From an uncultured Pirellulaceae bacterium (GTDB lineage Bacteria > Planctomycetota > Planctomycetia > Pirellulales > Pirellulaceae), in assembly GCA_937921995.1 (NCBI GenBank), contig CAKZVF010000208.1, positions 1 through 42,505 on the forward strand: a stretch of DNA of 42,505 bases, in the 5' to 3' direction. Shown piece by piece: positions 33,597 through 41,458 of the stretch (position 1 is its first letter; every line of letters starts with the position of its first letter). The notes beneath the pieces are model-generated. The model did no database searches, had not been told where the DNA came from, and worked only from the letters and a program-made list of their open reading frames with translations. The position numbers and the translations under genes were made by a program.

Positions 33597-34413
33597 GACT
33601 TTTCTTGGAGTCCTTTCTTTCTCTTTGGCGTCGAAAACACGCAACGGTTAAGTCGTCGGGCTTTGCGGCTAGTGAATTGGTGTTCATCCTTTGAGTTGTA
33701 TTCGCAATCAGTTTTTCGAATTGAGTTTCGAGCGAACCGGCACGAACCAGTTGGACGATTTCATCGACCGTCAGATTGTCGAACAGCCCGTCGGTTGCCA
33801 TTACGACTGTGTCACGGGCCGCGAGGTCAATCGGCGGACCGACTTCGACTCGCATCTCGGGATAGCCGACGTAGTTGTTGACGACATTTCGCTCCTCGTG
33901 CAGCATGGCTTCGGGTTGGTCGAGCACTCCGATTTCAACCGCCATCGCAACGGGTGCGTGAGCGACGGAGAAATACTTAATGCGACCTCGGTTGCTGCAC
34001 ACCAACCCGCAAGAATCTCCGGCGTGGATCATTCGAAGCTGGTTGTCCAAGAGTTCGCCGACAATCACGGTGGTACCTGAGTCGAACCCCCAGCTACAGA
34101 TCGTTTGGTTCGCCGCATCCATTGCGTCCACTAACAAGGATCGAACACTGCTGCCGTCAGTATCTTGATTGCAGGCCGCGGCGATCTGATCCACGATCTC
34201 ACCGGCAGCACGCGCACCAGCAAGATGGCCGCCCATCCCATCCGCGACGACGATGACGCCGTGATTGGGGGCAAGTTCGATGTACGCCAGAGCGTCTTCG
34301 TTGGGAGAAGACTTATCAGGACAAACCGACGAGGCAATTGCCAGTCGTCCGCCGCAAAATTCGATAAATACCGGGCCAGCGCAGGCTTGTTCTTTTAGCA
34401 CTTCAACGTTCAC
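33589..34413 (-). CDS. PP2C-type Ser/Thr phosphatase, partner of the adjacent kinase
   Basis: 274 residues from GTG 34413, overlapping the kinase stop (GTGA). Metal motifs: SPNEDALAY, VVADGMGGHLAGARAAGE, GTTVIVGELLDNQLRMIHAGDS, VMATDGLFDNL and KPDDLTVACF. Soluble. It would reverse phosphorylation by the kinase encoded just before it; the pair controls targets that probably include products of the following ATP-grasp genes. Confidence 0.93.
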   Translation of the reverse strand: MNVEVLKEQACAGPVFIEFCGGRLAIASSVCPDKSSPNEDALAYIELAPNHGVIVVADGMGGHLAGARAAGEIVDQIAAACNQDTDGSSVRSLLVDAMDAANQTICSWGFDSGTTVIVGELLDNQLRMIHAGDSCGLVCSNRGRIKYFSVAHAPVAMAVEIGVLDQPEAMLHEERNVVNNYVGYPEMRVEVGPPIDLAARDTVVMATDGLFDNLTVDEIVQLVRAGSLETQFEKLIANTTQRMNTNSLAAKPDDLTVACFRRQRERKDSKKSHD

Positions 34414-35288
34414 CTTCGCCTCCGCGAAAGGTTTCGAATTGCCTTGGGCAGAACGATCTCGAACTCGCTTTGCATCCGAATCGCATCTGGGAAACGCTTG
34501 TTCGACTTCGCGTCAATCGCTTTCTTCATTAGCGCGATAAAAGCTGGGTGCACGCGTTTGGTACGTAGTCGAATTGCGTTTGGCGGAGGCCAGTTGAACG
34601 GGAATTCGGGCCATGCGCCGGAGAACATCCGGTAGAAAATCAATCCAAGCGAAAACACATCTGATCGCATCGACGGCTTTCCCATCGCTTGTTCGGGAGC
34701 CATGTAGCCGATCGTTCCCGTGCCCGACCCTGAAACGGTTAGGCGGGAAACTTTCGCGATGCCAAAATCGGCCAACCGAATCACATCGTCGTCGAACAGA
34801 ATAAAGTTCTCCGGTTTGATGTCGCAATGAATCACACTTTGTTCATGCGCGTAGGCGACGGCATCCATCATTTGTTCGGCCAGCAGAAACGCTTTGCTCG
34901 TCGCAAGTCGGCGTTGAAGACGATCGTCAAGCGTTTCGTTTCCCAGCCTTGTAACGATAACCAGTTGCCCGTCGATCATCTCGGCGTTTTTGACCGACAA
35001 AATGTTTTCATGATGAAGCTTGGCCGTGATGCGGATCTCTCGGCGGAACTGATCAAGCAACTCCTTGTCGATATACTGCTCGCGAGGCAGTTTGAGAGCA
35101 ACGGGGAGTCCTTCAATCATGTCGATTGCTGAAAAAACGCGCGCGAATCCGCCTTGGCCAATTAGCTCAATGATTTTGTATTTCCCAAACTGAGAACCGC
35201 GGCGCAACGACTTGTCGTAAAGCGTGACCTCCGGCCGCGTGGTTCGTTTCTTTCGGGACTCAGTTTCTGCGTTCGGATTTGCATTCAT
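34410..35288 (-). CDS. Hanks-type Ser/Thr protein kinase, cytoplasmic
   Basis: 292 residues. Complete kinase domain about 36-285: GQGGFARVF glycine loop, catalytic Lys66 (VALKLP), HCDIKPEN (Asp156), DFG (Asp174), GTIGYMAPEQ, SDVFSLGLIFYRMFSG. The active-site motif has Cys in place of the usual Arg (HCD rather than HRD), so activation-loop phosphorylation may not be needed. No transmembrane segment or PASTA domain: it stops soon after the kinase core, unlike membrane-bound PknB. The N-terminal 30 residues are basic. Coupled with the PP2C gene. Confidence 0.93.
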   Translation of the reverse strand: MNANPNAETESRKKRTTRPEVTLYDKSLRRGSQFGKYKIIELIGQGGFARVFSAIDMIEGLPVALKLPREQYIDKELLDQFRREIRITAKLHHENILSVKNAEMIDGQLVIVTRLGNETLDDRLQRRLATSKAFLLAEQMMDAVAYAHEQSVIHCDIKPENFILFDDDVIRLADFGIAKVSRLTVSGSGTGTIGYMAPEQAMGKPSMRSDVFSLGLIFYRMFSGAWPEFPFNWPPPNAIRLRTKRVHPAFIALMKKAIDAKSNKRFPDAIRMQSEFEIVLPKAIRNLSRRRR

Positions 35289-35314
35289 GGCGCAACTCGA
35301 CTTAGGGAAGGAGG

Positions 35315-35339
35315 AAAAATGTAGTCAAACGTTGACTAC
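35315..35339 (-). terminator. Terminator-like hairpin between hybrid kinase and Ser/Thr kinase genes
   Basis: On the minus strand GTAGTCAA-CGT-TTGACTAC is followed by ATTTTT. The TAG stop of the hybrid kinase lies within the stem. It could reduce transcription of the downstream genes relative to the sensor kinase. Confidence 0.6.
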
Positions 35340-38300
35340 GACGAGAGGCGAGCAATCAGATCTTCAATTTGCCCGGTTAACAAAGCGAGTGTCGATTCAG
35401 CATCCTGCATCTGCGACGTATCGCCCATTTCTTCGAGTTTGCCAGAGAGCTCAGCCGCCAGATCGTCATCGAAGGTTCTTGCCAAACCTTTCAGACGATG
35501 CGCATTAAGCCTGAGTTCGCTGGCCGCTTCGTTGCTTACTGCTTTCTTGATGTTCGAAAGTAGCGAAGGAGCTTCATCCAAGAAGAAGCCAACTTGAATT
35601 TTGAACAGCCCTTCATCGCCACCGAATCGGGCAAGCGTCGCTGCAAACGGATGGGCCTCACGGGTGCCTGGATTTGACATCGGGCCTTTGCCTTCATTCG
35701 ATTCGCGATTGACCGATGTCCCCTGTTCTGGATCCACTTCAGAATCGACAATCGTTTGCGCGATCTGAGATGCCCAAGCCGGAGCATCTTGAATCAACAG
35801 TTGATCGTCGAGGTTGGAATCGGCAGAACCCGGATTGGCCATCGTTCGCTCGGTGTTACCCCAACGTTCAACTCTTTCCAACAGATCATGAATCGCAATC
35901 GGCTTGGATAGATAGTCATCCATGCCAGCGTCCAAACAGCGTTGCCGGTCTTCTTCGGTAACATAAGCCGTCACAGCAATGATTGGCGTCAGCGATGTCT
36001 TTCCAGACAGCTGTCGGATCTCTGCCGTCGTTTGCAATCCATCCTTGTCCGGCATCTGGACATCCATCAAGACCGCGTCGAAGTCTTGTTCGCTGAGTGC
36101 TGTGATCGCTTGCACACCACTTGCCGCTTCGTGCCAGTCGTGGCCGCGTCGACGCAAGACTTCGCATATCAAATTGCGATTGGATGCGTGATCGTCAACC
36201 ACTAATACGTTGAGTGATCGTTCCACTTTCTCAATTTGTGTTCTGGTCGACTTTCCGGCAAGGCCGCCAGCGTTGCCCAATGCTGTTTGCAATCCGGAAA
36301 GCAAAGTCTTCGGGGAGACTGGCTTTATCAGATAATGCTCGATTCCCAATCCACGACATTTTTCGATGGTTGCTGTTCGATCATCTGAAGAAAACATCAC
36401 GATGGAAGCTGGTGAGCTGTCTTCCTTCGCGGCCTTGGTCAGTAAAAACTCAGCCAGATCAAAGCCACTCATGTCCGGCAAGATCACGTCAAGCAACGCC
36501 AGATCGTAACTTGATTCCTGCAACAGTTTCATCGCTTGCCGCGCGGTCTTTGCAAAGTCGCATTCGACGTTCCAAGCCTCCAGCCAGCGACTGACAACTT
36601 TCCGATTGGTGGCGGAGTCATCAACTACCAATATTTTTTTGGCAGCAATCGGAGTCGGATCGGGCAGCGCAGAAACAAACTGCCGTTTCGATTTGTCAAA
36701 CGTCACGATGAAGTGGAACTTGCTGCCTTTACCCAACTTGCTCTCGACCCAGATCCGTCCGCCCATCAGGCGGATCAGTTCAGAAGTGATCGACAAGCCA
36801 AGCCCCGTCCCGCCGAAGTTTCGGTTGATGGAAGCGTCGGATTGAAAGAAAGCCTCAAAGATCCTCGCTGTCTTATCGGCCGGAATTCCTATTCCCGTAT
36901 CAATAACTGAAAACTGAAGCGTTTGTGAATTCTTTGAGTAATCCACAACCTCAACGTTAACTTGGACGTTTCCAAACGAAGTAAATTTGATCGCGTTGCC
37001 GACCAGGTTAACCAACACCTGCCGTAAACGAGTTAGATCGCCGGCAACTTGTTGGTGAATGTCGAGCGGGAAATTGCAGCGAAGCGCAAGGTCTTTCCGC
37101 TGAGCCAACACGGACATGGTGTCCAATATCTCGCGCGTAAGATCGGCGATGTTGAAGTCGACTTGTTCCAGCTCAAGCTTTTGAGCTTCCACTTTGGACA
37201 GGTCAAGAATGTCGTTCAGAATCTGCAACAAAGACTGTGCTGAATTGTTCGCTGTCGTCAAATACTCGCGTTGATCGACCGACAAACTCGTGTTCAAGGT
37301 CAGCTCCGTCATGCCAATGATCGCATTCATCGGCGTGCGGATTTCATGGCTCATCATCGCAAGGAAGTCGCTTTTGGCGCGATTCGCCGACTCAGCCATG
37401 TCTTTCGCCGCTTGCATCACAAGCTCAGCCTGGCGGCGCTGGGTTACGTCGGCTCCAATCCCAATCCAGCGTACAACCTTGTTGTCTTCGTCCCGGATGG
37501 GGGTGAGCTGAAATTCAAACCAACGCTCGGCTTCAAGATCGTCAGCCACGACTTCGCTCGGATCCAGCAAGATTGAGTAGCTGAATGAGAAACTATGTCC
37601 CAGCGATAGCTTTTGCTTGAACTCAGCCCGCGTCGCGGTGTCAATCAACTCAAGAAAGGAGATCGAATTCGCATCGGTTTCCGTTGCTCCGGCGAGACCG
37701 ATCAGTCGCGAGAACGCCTGGTTGTACCACTCCAGTGATCCCCCCGATTCGAGGATCATCACCGCGTTGTCTGTTTTGCTGGCTACCAAAGAGAGTACGA
37801 TTTCAGCGTTGGCTTCGTCCTCATTCAGGACATTGCGCTGCATCGCCAGACCGTCGCGCAGTTCACGATTCTTCGACCGGCCACGGATATAAAGTCGGCT
37901 GAGTTGACCAAAGGCCGTTTCCCAGTCCCCTTCAATGATGACTTTCTTCCATTGCTTGATAACGGTGCCGTTTGGAAATACAAAACCAGCAGCCAACAAC
38001 TCTGAGAACGAAATTTCAAAACCCTGTTCAGGTGAACCGCTTAACTTGAAGTGCTCGATTCGCTCGCCAATCCGCTGAAGACTCCTCAACGTCCGCTTAG
38101 AATCCATCTTGGGTTGCAAATCACTTGCGACACCGGCGCGCACCGAGAACTTGAATTTCAGACGCAACAGTTCATTGTCTTGTTCAAGCAGAACTGAATT
38201 CTCGACAAAGTCTTCCAACTCAAAACTTGAAACGACGGTGAACACGGCTTTGGAAAGCCTTCGTGCAGCACGACGCCCCATTCCACACAGAACACACAAT

Positions 38301-38461
38301 TGCTCGACGGCAGTGGATTGCCGCTTAATGGTGTTTTGCGGAAGGTCGACAAAGTCGAAAATCGTTCGTGTTTCAAACTGATTCATGGAACGATCCGCCA
38401 ATCGGATCTGAATATTTCGTTTTGGATAGTTTGTCATATTCTGAATCATTTTTAGCGTCAC
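35336..38461 (-). CDS. Hybrid sensor histidine kinase with two receivers and Hpt
   Basis: Up to 1041 residues; the first GTG is at 38461 but ATG 38449, 38437 or 38386 are possible, none with a clear ribosome site. Order: a 210-residue N-terminal region without membrane helices (about 45-110 faintly recalls RsbT/RsbW-type ATPases), a PAS domain (about 220-345), HisKA with phospho-His372 (MMSHEIRTPMNA), ATPase domain (NLVGNAIKF near 485; DTGIGIP near 521; GGTGLGLSI near 550), receiver 1 (Asp658), receiver 2 (Asp800) and a C-terminal Hpt domain (His988, NAHRLKGLARTF). It is a complete cytoplasmic phosphorelay. It is the only histidine kinase in the window and a candidate partner for the NtrC-type regulator, though it may act on others. 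Confidence 0.94.
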   Translation of the reverse strand: MTLKMIQNMTNYPKRNIQIRLADRSMNQFETRTIFDFVDLPQNTIKRQSTAVEQLCVLCGMGRRAARRLSKAVFTVVSSFELEDFVENSVLLEQDNELLRLKFKFSVRAGVASDLQPKMDSKRTLRSLQRIGERIEHFKLSGSPEQGFEISFSELLAAGFVFPNGTVIKQWKKVIIEGDWETAFGQLSRLYIRGRSKNRELRDGLAMQRNVLNEDEANAEIVLSLVASKTDNAVMILESGGSLEWYNQAFSRLIGLAGATETDANSISFLELIDTATRAEFKQKLSLGHSFSFSYSILLDPSEVVADDLEAERWFEFQLTPIRDEDNKVVRWIGIGADVTQRRQAELVMQAAKDMAESANRAKSDFLAMMSHEIRTPMNAIIGMTELTLNTSLSVDQREYLTTANNSAQSLLQILNDILDLSKVEAQKLELEQVDFNIADLTREILDTMSVLAQRKDLALRCNFPLDIHQQVAGDLTRLRQVLVNLVGNAIKFTSFGNVQVNVEVVDYSKNSQTLQFSVIDTGIGIPADKTARIFEAFFQSDASINRNFGGTGLGLSITSELIRLMGGRIWVESKLGKGSKFHFIVTFDKSKRQFVSALPDPTPIAAKKILVVDDSATNRKVVSRWLEAWNVECDFAKTARQAMKLLQESSYDLALLDVILPDMSGFDLAEFLLTKAAKEDSSPASIVMFSSDDRTATIEKCRGLGIEHYLIKPVSPKTLLSGLQTALGNAGGLAGKSTRTQIEKVERSLNVLVVDDHASNRNLICEVLRRRGHDWHEAASGVQAITALSEQDFDAVLMDVQMPDKDGLQTTAEIRQLSGKTSLTPIIAVTAYVTEEDRQRCLDAGMDDYLSKPIAIHDLLERVERWGNTERTMANPGSADSNLDDQLLIQDAPAWASQIAQTIVDSEVDPEQGTSVNRESNEGKGPMSNPGTREAHPFAATLARFGGDEGLFKIQVGFFLDEAPSLLSNIKKAVSNEAASELRLNAHRLKGLARTFDDDLAAELSGKLEEMGDTSQMQDAESTLALLTGQIEDLIARLSS

Positions 38462-38539
38462 GTGAAGTTGAGGCCGACCGTGCAGATTGATTGGAGTTAG
38501 GTCTGGCTACTTCGTCTCTTGCGACCTGCAACTCTTCTT

Positions 38540-38556
38540 TGCAAGCCTCATGCCAA
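38540..38556 (-). promoter_or_regulatory. Sigma-54 promoter for the hybrid kinase operon
   Basis: Minus strand TTGGCATGAGGCTTGCA: one mismatch in the -24 element (T for C), perfect TTGCA at -12, ten-base spacing. Predicted start near 38530, 70-90 bases before the possible start codons. Confidence 0.65.
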
Positions 38557-38593
38557 ACACTGGCAATCAAAACGCCAGAACTGTTCGATCGTT

Positions 38594-38610
38594 TTGGTAC
38601 GGTTAATGCA
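38594..38610 (+). promoter_or_regulatory. Possible sigma-54 promoter for csrA
   Basis: TTGGTACGGTTAATGCA keeps GG and GC ten bases apart with one mismatch in each element, the weakest of the eleven sites. Predicted start near 38621, a 36-base leader. It pairs divergently with 38540-38556. Confidence 0.5.
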
Positions 38611-38656
38611 AAAGGGAGGTGAGAAGATTTTGACCCTCCCTGTGAAAGGAATCGCC

Positions 38657-38887
38657 ATGCTTGTTCTCAGCCGAAAGAAGGATCAAACGATCCATATTGG
38701 AGATGGAGTTACCATCCAAATCTGTCAAATCAAGGGTTCTACCGTGCGAATCGGTATTTCAGCTCCTGAAGACTCTCGCATTCTGCGAGGGGAATTGGCA
38801 TGGTTTGCGGAAGAACCCCGCCAAGGATCCGAATCGGATTCAGGACGAAGCAAGCCATTGGAAATCGCTCAAAAGGTTCCCGCTTAG
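38657..38887 (+). CDS. csrA: CsrA carbon storage / translational regulator
   Basis: 76 residues from ATG 38657, with AAAGGA at good spacing. Starts with the family signature MLVLSRKKDQTIHIGDGVTIQICQIKGSTVRIGISAPEDSRILRGELAWF; the RNA-binding residues of the first strand (LSRK) and of the RGEL region are kept. A Ser/Glu-rich tail of about 20 residues extends beyond the usual 60. It binds GGA-containing mRNA leaders as a dimer and controls translation. Being in this unit it could act on messages of the same regulon. Confidence 0.95.
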   Translation: MLVLSRKKDQTIHIGDGVTIQICQIKGSTVRIGISAPEDSRILRGELAWFAEEPRQGSESDSGRSKPLEIAQKVPA

Positions 38888-38901
38888 CAATCGTCTTTAC
38901 C

Positions 38902-38950
38902 AACTACCGGGCAATCTTTGCTCGCGTCGACTAAAGTCTGCCCGGTAGTT
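38902..38950 (+). promoter_or_regulatory. Large stem-loop between csrA and the protease gene
   Basis: A perfect 12-bp stem (AACTACCGGGCA / TGCCCGGTAGTT) closes a 25-base loop with an inner CTTT / AAAG pairing. No T run follows, so it is more likely an mRNA-stability or translational element than a terminator. Confidence 0.55.
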
Positions 38951-39010
38951 CCGGCTTGGCTGGAAAGTCTTCAAGGCGTCATTGCAATATTTGTTATCCA
39001 GAAAGCCCAA

Positions 39011-39517
39011 GTGACCAAAAAAATCCGAAACATTAAAGACCTCCCAGTTATCGGATGGCGTGAGTGGGTGAAGCTTCCTGACCTCGGAATCAAACTAATC
39101 AAAGTAAAAGTTGATACGGGTGCTCGATCTTCGGCTCTTCACGCTTACGAGGTTCGTGAATTTCTCAAGGGCGACGAAAAGTGGGTGCGATTCAAAGTTC
39201 ACCCGGATCAGCGTTCGGCGAAACGTGTCGTCGAGGCAGAAGCAAAAGTTCTCGAATACCGATCGGTCAAGAACTCCGGCGGAAAGTCTGCCAAACGCCC
39301 GGTGATCCTCACAACGGTGACTTTGCTGGACATCTCTTGGGAAGTCGAACTTACGCTTGCCAACCGAGACGAAATGGGGTTCCGCATGCTATTGGGCCGT
39401 GAGGCCGTTCGAGGACGACTGCTAGTCGACTCCGGCGGTTCGTACTATAGCGACAGACCAAGAATCAAAAAGAAGAAGTTAACAGTCAAAAAGAAAACAG
39501 AACGGTCCAGAAAATGA
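39011..39517 (+). CDS. RimB-type (ATP-dependent zinc protease family) retropepsin-like protease
   Basis: About 168 residues from GTG 39011; an upstream in-frame start at 38918 lies in the stem-loop and is less likely. Family marks: PVIGWREWVKLPDLGIKLIKVKVDTGARSSALHA, where DTGARS is the aspartic-protease-like active site, a central RFKVHP region, and RMLLGREAVRGRLLVDSGGSY. The C-terminus is very Lys-rich (KKKKLTVKKKTERS). In other bacteria this family accompanies RimK and removes glutamates that RimK adds to ribosomal protein S6. The stop overlaps the rimK start (ATGA). Confidence 0.9.
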   Translation: MTKKIRNIKDLPVIGWREWVKLPDLGIKLIKVKVDTGARSSALHAYEVREFLKGDEKWVRFKVHPDQRSAKRVVEAEAKVLEYRSVKNSGGKSAKRPVILTTVTLLDISWEVELTLANRDEMGFRMLLGREAVRGRLLVDSGGSYYSDRPRIKKKKLTVKKKTERSRK

Positions 39518-40734
39518 AATTCGGAATTCTCTCTTGCGCACCAAAATGTTACAGCACCATGCGACTCGTTGAAGCCGCCAAGCAGCGCGGCCACGACGTC
39601 AGCGTCGTCAACACCAGCAAGCTTGCGATCGACCTTCAGGAAGGACTTCCTGATCTGTACTATCGGCAGAAAAAACTGGCTGAATACGACGCCGTGTTGC
39701 CTCGAATTGGGGCCTCGTTAACGTACTTCGGTACCGCCGTTGTGCGACAGTTCGAGCAAATGGACGTTTACAGCGCGAACTCTTCGGCTGGAATTTCCAA
39801 CTCGCGCGACAAGCTTCGTAGTTTGCAGATTTTCAGCCGTCACCAAATCGGGATTCCCGCCACGACCTACGTACGTGCAAAGAAAGATGTCCTTCCCGCA
39901 ATCGAGCGTGTCGGGGGTGCTCCTGTGATTATCAAGCTGATCGAGGGAACACAAGGAATTGGCGTCTTATTGGCCGAGTCCGTGAAGTCTGCGGAAGCGA
40001 TTATTGAACTGCTGCAAAGTCAAAAGCAAAACGTCCTGATCCAAAAGTTTGTTGCCGAAAGCAAAGGTAAGGATGTGCGGGCGTTTGTCGTTGGCGACGA
40101 AGTCGTTGGCGCGATGCGGCGTGTTGCTCAAGGTCAGGAGTTCCGCAGCAACGTTCATCGCGGCGGCGTCACCGAAGCGATCACCTTGGGCGACGATTAT
40201 CGCGAGACCGCGATCCGTGCAGCTCAGATCATGGGTTTGCGGGTCGCAGGCGTGGACATGCTTGAAGGCAAAGACGGCCCGCAAGTCATGGAGGTCAACT
40301 CTTCCCCGGGACTCGAAGGAATCGAAAAGTGCACTCAGCTGGATATCGCCGGTTCGATTGTGGACTACATCGCAGGCCGCGTCGATTTTCCAGAGATTGA
40401 TATTCGCCAGAGGCTTACTGTAAGTCGAGGGTACGGAGTCACTGAGCTTTCGATCCCTGAAGGCTCTGTCTATGTTGGGAAGCGAATTGACGAATCGGGC
40501 CTCGAGGACAAAGACATCAATGTGCTAACGTTGACCCGCGGCACGACGGTGATTCCTAACCCCAAACGAAGCCGTGAACTTGAAGGCGGTGATCGTATTC
40601 TGTGCTTCGGGAAGCTGGAATTGATGCGAGAGTTGGTGCCTGCGAAAGTTCGACAAGAACGCCAATCGGAAATGCAAGACTTGCCCGACCTGCCCGTCGC
40701 TCACGAAGTCTTCGCCGACGAAGCAGATGTTTGA
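39514..40734 (+). CDS. rimK: RimK-type ATP-grasp glutamate ligase fused to an RCK_C (TrkA-C) domain
   Basis: 406 residues. Residues 1-295 are RimK: MKFGILSCAPKCYSTMRLVEAAKQRGHDVSVVNT, LPRIGASLTYFGTAVVRQFE, ATP-loop VIIKLIEGTQGIGVLLAES, KDVRAFVVGDEVVGAMRR, EFRSNVHRGG and VMEVNSSPGLEGIE (metal ligands). From about 308 to 375 there is a TrkA-C-like beta/alpha domain (VTELSIPEGSVYVGKRIDESGL, NVLTLTRGTTVIPNPKRSRELEGGDRILCFG), known elsewhere from K+ channel regulators and transporters, where it can bind nucleotides. RimK adds glutamates to the C-terminus of S6; the added domain could couple that to c-di-AMP, c-di-GMP or another ligand. The last part is an acidic tail. Confidence 0.93.
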   Translation: MKFGILSCAPKCYSTMRLVEAAKQRGHDVSVVNTSKLAIDLQEGLPDLYYRQKKLAEYDAVLPRIGASLTYFGTAVVRQFEQMDVYSANSSAGISNSRDKLRSLQIFSRHQIGIPATTYVRAKKDVLPAIERVGGAPVIIKLIEGTQGIGVLLAESVKSAEAIIELLQSQKQNVLIQKFVAESKGKDVRAFVVGDEVVGAMRRVAQGQEFRSNVHRGGVTEAITLGDDYRETAIRAAQIMGLRVAGVDMLEGKDGPQVMEVNSSPGLEGIEKCTQLDIAGSIVDYIAGRVDFPEIDIRQRLTVSRGYGVTELSIPEGSVYVGKRIDESGLEDKDINVLTLTRGTTVIPNPKRSRELEGGDRILCFGKLELMRELVPAKVRQERQSEMQDLPDLPVAHEVFADEADV

Positions 40735-40925
40735 TGCGGTTCTCGCCAGTTTGGTGGATAGTCAATCGCCTCATAGGCGTAACCCGTTTCTTGGGCCATG
40801 AATCTTTGTAGTCTTCCGACAGCCCGCTTTTGCAAGGCTGGAGAAGACATCGTAACCCAACGTTCAAATGACTTGCCCTTCGGAGCCAACTGAGGTTTTA
40901 CGGTTCGGTCATTTACATAAATCAT
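40701..40925 (-). CDS. Small hypothetical protein coupled to the nuclease-like gene
   Basis: 74 residues. ATG 40925 overlaps the stop of the preceding gene (ATGA) and has AGGAGG 5 bases upstream, which makes it likely to be translated. The sequence is basic in the middle (PALQKRAVGRLQRFMAQETGYAYEAIDY) and ends in a low-complexity Ser/Ala tail. The end overlaps the 3' end of rimK on the other strand by 34 bp. I do not recognise it. Confidence 0.6.
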   Translation of the reverse strand: MIYVNDRTVKPQLAPKGKSFERWVTMSSPALQKRAVGRLQRFMAQETGYAYEAIDYPPNWREPHQTSASSAKTS

Positions 40926-41458
40926 CGCATCCTCCTATCAGTCCTATGTGCTTTTGCCCTGATTACCGACTCGCAACGATCTTTCTTGGTGAAGAAAAAG
41001 ATCGACTGTTCGCGAAAGCATTTGACGGGCCCCGACAGCTTGACGGGTTCATGTTTCATGGCCTTCAGTATTTTTCCATTTGCATCAACGTGCAATTCGA
41101 ATCCCTCGCATTGGACCTCAGCGACTCGCAAGTAATCCGCGAACGGCACACGGAGCTCGTTCCACTCAGTCGACACCAAGATGGAACGCACGCTACCGTA
41201 CGGCAATCCCTCTTCGGCACAGTACAGTGAAGAATACTTAAAGAGTTCGTGCAGGGCTTGCCGCGAGGAAGCGTCGCTGCGTTTCACTTCTATGATGACT
41301 CTGTTTCCGAATCTGTCTTTTGCCAGAATATCAATCCGCCCGCCTGTGCCATGAGCGTTCTTGAGGGAATGTTCAGTTTCGATCAGACCAAGGCCCAGCT
41401 CCAAAACGCCTAAGTCATTGGCCAGATGGTCGCGAATCGTAGCCTCATTGAACGTCAT
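40922..41458 (-). CDS. NucS/DUF91-like PD-(D/E)xK nuclease
   Basis: 178 residues; GGAG stands before ATG 41458. The N-terminal 130 residues look like the nuclease domain of NucS-type enzymes: TEHSLKNAHGTGGRIDILAKDRFGNRVIIEVKR gives the G-x-x-D (Asp of GRIDIL) and E-x-K (EVKR) catalytic pattern, followed by ALHELFKYSSL and VRSILVSTEW. NucS cuts mismatched or branched DNA, but related domains also occur in restriction and toxin-like proteins. Here only one domain is present and the end (KAHRTDRRMR) is odd, so the protein may be shortened. A decayed partial copy of the gene and its upstream region lies next to it. Confidence 0.72.
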   Translation of the reverse strand: MTFNEATIRDHLANDLGVLELGLGLIETEHSLKNAHGTGGRIDILAKDRFGNRVIIEVKRSDASSRQALHELFKYSSLYCAEEGLPYGSVRSILVSTEWNELRVPFADYLRVAEVQCEGFELHVDANGKILKAMKHEPVKLSGPVKCFREQSIFFFTKKDRCESVIRAKAHRTDRRMR

